Made by a program: the position numbers and the translations under genes
The notes under the pieces: model-generated
The model's database searches: none
Seen by the model: only the letters and a program-made list of their open reading frames with translations
Told to the model about the DNA's origin: nothing
Shown: piece after piece, positions 6,084-6,925 of the stretch
Layout: every line of letters begins with the position of its first letter
How positions within the stretch are numbered: the first letter of the stretch is position 1
Source: Syntrophobacterales bacterium
Lineage (GTDB): Bacteria; Desulfobacterota; Syntrophobacteria; BM002
Direction of reading: 5' to 3'
DNA: 6,925 nt
NCBI GenBank assembly: GCA_030601545.1
Contig: JAUVTM010000114.1
Location: forward strand, 1-6,925

Positions 6084-6566
6084 CTATGGGCGAGCAGTCT
6101 TGACCACCAGATAACCTTCCATCGCCTTGGAGATGATTGCCATTATGGCTTCCTGCTCCCGGGTATGCCATTGTCCCCGGCCCAGAGTGGGTTCAAGATG
6201 TCCTAAAATGGCCGTTGTGAGCTCATCGGCAATATTCTCTTGGTAGGTGTGTTCATGGATCTTTATGGTTACGGCCATTTCCAATTCTTTATCGATCTGG
6301 TCCAAGGTCTCCAGTAAGGTTGCTTCCCTCTCTTTGAGCCCACCCATCTTGGCGTATTCAGTGCGCTTCTGCAATCCTTTCTTGTACTCGTCCAGGGCTA
6401 AAGCGGCCGCGGCGAGGGCGAGAACCTGCTCTTTGCGGCTCCGTTCTTTTAGAAGATTTTCAATGGTAATAGCAAACTCTTGTAACTCTTTGTCCTTGAA
6501 CTCTTCACCTGATGCGGACATCTTCTCAACCTTTGCTATTACCTTTTTGATGATCTTATCGCTCAT
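6084..6566 (-). CDS. Uncharacterised helical protein, convergent to trpA
   Basis: I do not recognise this 160-residue protein. It is rich in Lys, Glu, Ala and Leu, has no Cys, and has no signal peptide or membrane segment. It looks almost wholly alpha-helical. Residues 1-45 are a charged helix, 46-66 an Ala/Leu-rich stretch (LALAAAALALDEYKKGLQ), 68-100 a likely coiled coil (KEREATLLETLDQIDKELEM), and 101-160 a helical tail with several His and Trp133. The ATG at 6566 is chosen because GAGGAG (6574-6579 on the + strand) lies 7 bases upstream. A TTG two codons earlier would sit almost on that site. Codons read cleanly to the stop, and the long opposite-strand frame appears to be its shadow. It is divergent from the aromatic leader region to the right, so it may share control with it. 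A cytoplasmic scaffold or regulator is possible, but no function can be assigned. Confidence 0.75.
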   Translation of the reverse strand: MSDKIIKKVIAKVEKMSASGEEFKDKELQEFAITIENLLKERSRKEQVLALAAAALALDEYKKGLQKRTEYAKMGGLKEREATLLETLDQIDKELEMAVTIKIHEHTYQENIADELTTAILGHLEPTLGRGQWHTREQEAIMAIISKAMEGYLVVKTARP

Positions 6567-6573
6567 TCTCAAT

Positions 6574-6579
6574 CTCCTC
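6574..6579 (-). promoter_or_regulatory. Shine-Dalgarno site of the minus-strand gene
   Basis: GAGGAG on the minus strand is 7 bases before the ATG at 6566. It is the main support for both the reality and the start of this unrecognised gene. Confidence 0.75.
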
Positions 6580-6662
6580 TAGAGCAGTGGTGACCTGAAG
6601 CAAAAGAGCTATCTCACAGCCGAGCCGGTTGGTGGAAATATCCAGGCTAGATATGCTAACTT

Positions 6663-6676
6663 CGCATAATTATGCG
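6663..6676. promoter_or_regulatory. Perfect 14-base palindrome between divergent units, possible operator
   Basis: CGCATAATTATGCG is a perfect dyad in the intergenic region between the minus-strand gene and the rightward aromatic leader. A TTGACA hexamer on the minus strand (6682-6687) lies just upstream of it for leftward transcription, so a bound dimeric repressor there could block that promoter. I cannot place a good -10 hexamer at standard spacing. I know of no regulator with this exact site. Confidence 0.4.
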
Positions 6677-6711
6677 CAAATTGTCAAGGACCATGCACTC
6701 AGAAAAGTAAC

Positions 6712-6740
6712 TTGACTTTTCCTACGATATAGTCTAACTT
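6712..6740 (+). promoter_or_regulatory. Candidate promoter of the aromatic leader transcript
   Basis: TTGACT (6712-6717) matches the sigma-70 -35 box at five of six bases. With 17-base spacing the -10 position is TAACTT (6735-6740), a weak match. Transcription would start near 6747, giving a leader of about 170 nucleotides to the terminator. The location relative to the leader peptide is as expected, but the -10 box is poor. Confidence 0.4.
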
Positions 6741-6767
6741 GGCAGACTCATTTGAGATATAGTCTAA
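6726..6767 (+). repeat. Two direct copies of GATATAGTCTAA, 30 bases apart
   Basis: Copies at 6726-6737 and 6756-6767 are identical over 12 bases. They lie about three helical turns apart and would flank the predicted transcription start, the second running into the leader Shine-Dalgarno region. Tandem sites on one DNA face are typical of cooperative regulator binding, so this is a candidate operator pair. No known regulator site is recognised. Confidence 0.55.
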
Positions 6768-6775
6768 GGGTAACA

Positions 6776-6856
6776 ATGAAGCGACAGTCCTATTCATTTT
6801 ACGGCTATTATTATTTCGTCACCATGGCGAACGAGGGGGCTGTGCGCAGGTGTTGA
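6776..6856 (+). CDS. Tyr/Phe-rich leader peptide of an aromatic amino acid attenuator
   Basis: This 26-codon frame begins ATG with AAGGG 5 bases upstream and ends TGA. Residues 5-14 read SYSFYGYYYF, with five Tyr and two Phe codons within nine positions. The codon run lies directly after RNA segment 1 of an attenuator and the stop lies just after segment 2. That is the arrangement of PheL-type and TrpL-type leader peptides: when charged tRNA-Tyr or tRNA-Phe is scarce the ribosome stalls in the run and downstream genes are read. There is no Trp codon, so it does not sense tryptophan. The peptide itself probably has no function after synthesis. The regulated gene is outside the window. Confidence 0.85.
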   Translation: MKRQSYSFYGYYYFVTMANEGAVRRC

Positions 6857-6917
6857 TCCCATAACTATTCTGAATGTGTTTTGAAAGCCGCGGCAGCCCT
6901 TGGACCGCGGCTTTTTT
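6781..6917 (+). promoter_or_regulatory. Ribosome-mediated transcription attenuator (three alternative stems)
   Basis: Segment 1 (6781-6790, GCGACAGTCC) pairs with segment 2 (6837-6847, GGGCTGTGCGC) over ten pairs, with one bulged G. Segment 2 (6835-6851) can instead pair with segment 3 (6887-6901): GGGCTG with CAGCCC, then CGC with GCG and GG with CC, with two single-base bulges. Segment 3 (6884-6893) can pair with segment 4 (6905-6914) as the terminator stem. Stalling in the Tyr/Phe codons (6791-6817) masks segment 1, so the 2:3 antiterminator forms and transcription continues. A ribosome reaching the TGA at 6854 covers segment 2, so the 3:4 terminator forms. I derived the pairings by eye; energies were not computed. 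Confidence 0.82.
6884..6917 (+). terminator. Intrinsic terminator of the attenuator
   Basis: AAAGCCGCGG (6884-6893) and CCGCGGCTTT (6905-6914) form a perfect ten-pair stem with an 11-base loop, followed by a T tract running to 6917. It follows the leader peptide stop by 27 bases and no other complete gene precedes it on this strand, so it acts within the leader and not at the end of an operon. Confidence 0.9.
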
Positions 6918-6925
6918 ATTTTGAA

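Noticed and set aside
6247..6582. A 111-codon + strand frame opposite the minus-strand gene
   Set aside because: Its residue pattern (Ser/Leu-rich, no motif) is that of an antisense shadow. The minus frame has a clear ribosome site and a coherent helical composition.

Overview
The window is a tryptophan biosynthesis locus from a bacterium. In order on the + strand it carries trpG, trpD, trpC, trpF, a 756-base non-coding spacer, then trpB and trpA. All six proteins are full length with their key catalytic residues in place. The gene order, separate trpC and trpF, moderate base composition, clear Shine-Dalgarno sites and a proteobacterial-style attenuator suggest an environmental Gram-negative lineage, perhaps Desulfobacterota or a neighbouring phylum. 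That placement is an impression from protein style, not a measured result. trpE is presumably just upstream, because trpG opens the window with its own ribosome binding site.

Layout. Bases 33-3334 hold trpG-trpD-trpC-trpF with short gaps. The trpG/trpD junction is invaded by a palindromic pair of arrays of a 9-base unit (CACAAAGnn), and the left arm encodes the last residues of TrpG. A third, single array follows trpF. The trpF-trpB spacer (3335-4090) then holds two large self-complementary elements. One (3521-3718) can fold as an outer stem with two arms. The other (3755-3947) is an almost continuous long hairpin. Both carry the core GGACATTCC near a terminus, so they look like mobile or REP/MITE-type repeats. 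trpB and trpA follow, overlapping by 8 bases. The TrpB and TrpA sequences are a somewhat unusual subtype.

After trpA, a convergent minus-strand gene (6084-6566) encodes a 160-residue helical protein I do not recognise. Its upstream region is shared with a rightward regulatory region that runs off the end of the window.

The most notable hidden feature is at the right end (about 6712-6917). A 26-codon leader peptide has five Tyr and two Phe codons within nine residues. It is followed by three mutually exclusive RNA pairings ending in a strong intrinsic terminator. This is a complete ribosome-mediated attenuator sensing charged tRNA-Tyr and/or tRNA-Phe. The controlled gene lies beyond the window and is predicted to act in aromatic amino acid synthesis (for example DAHP synthase, chorismate mutase/prephenate dehydratase or prephenate dehydrogenase). 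The trp genes and this downstream unit would then form one neighbourhood for the common and terminal aromatic pathways.
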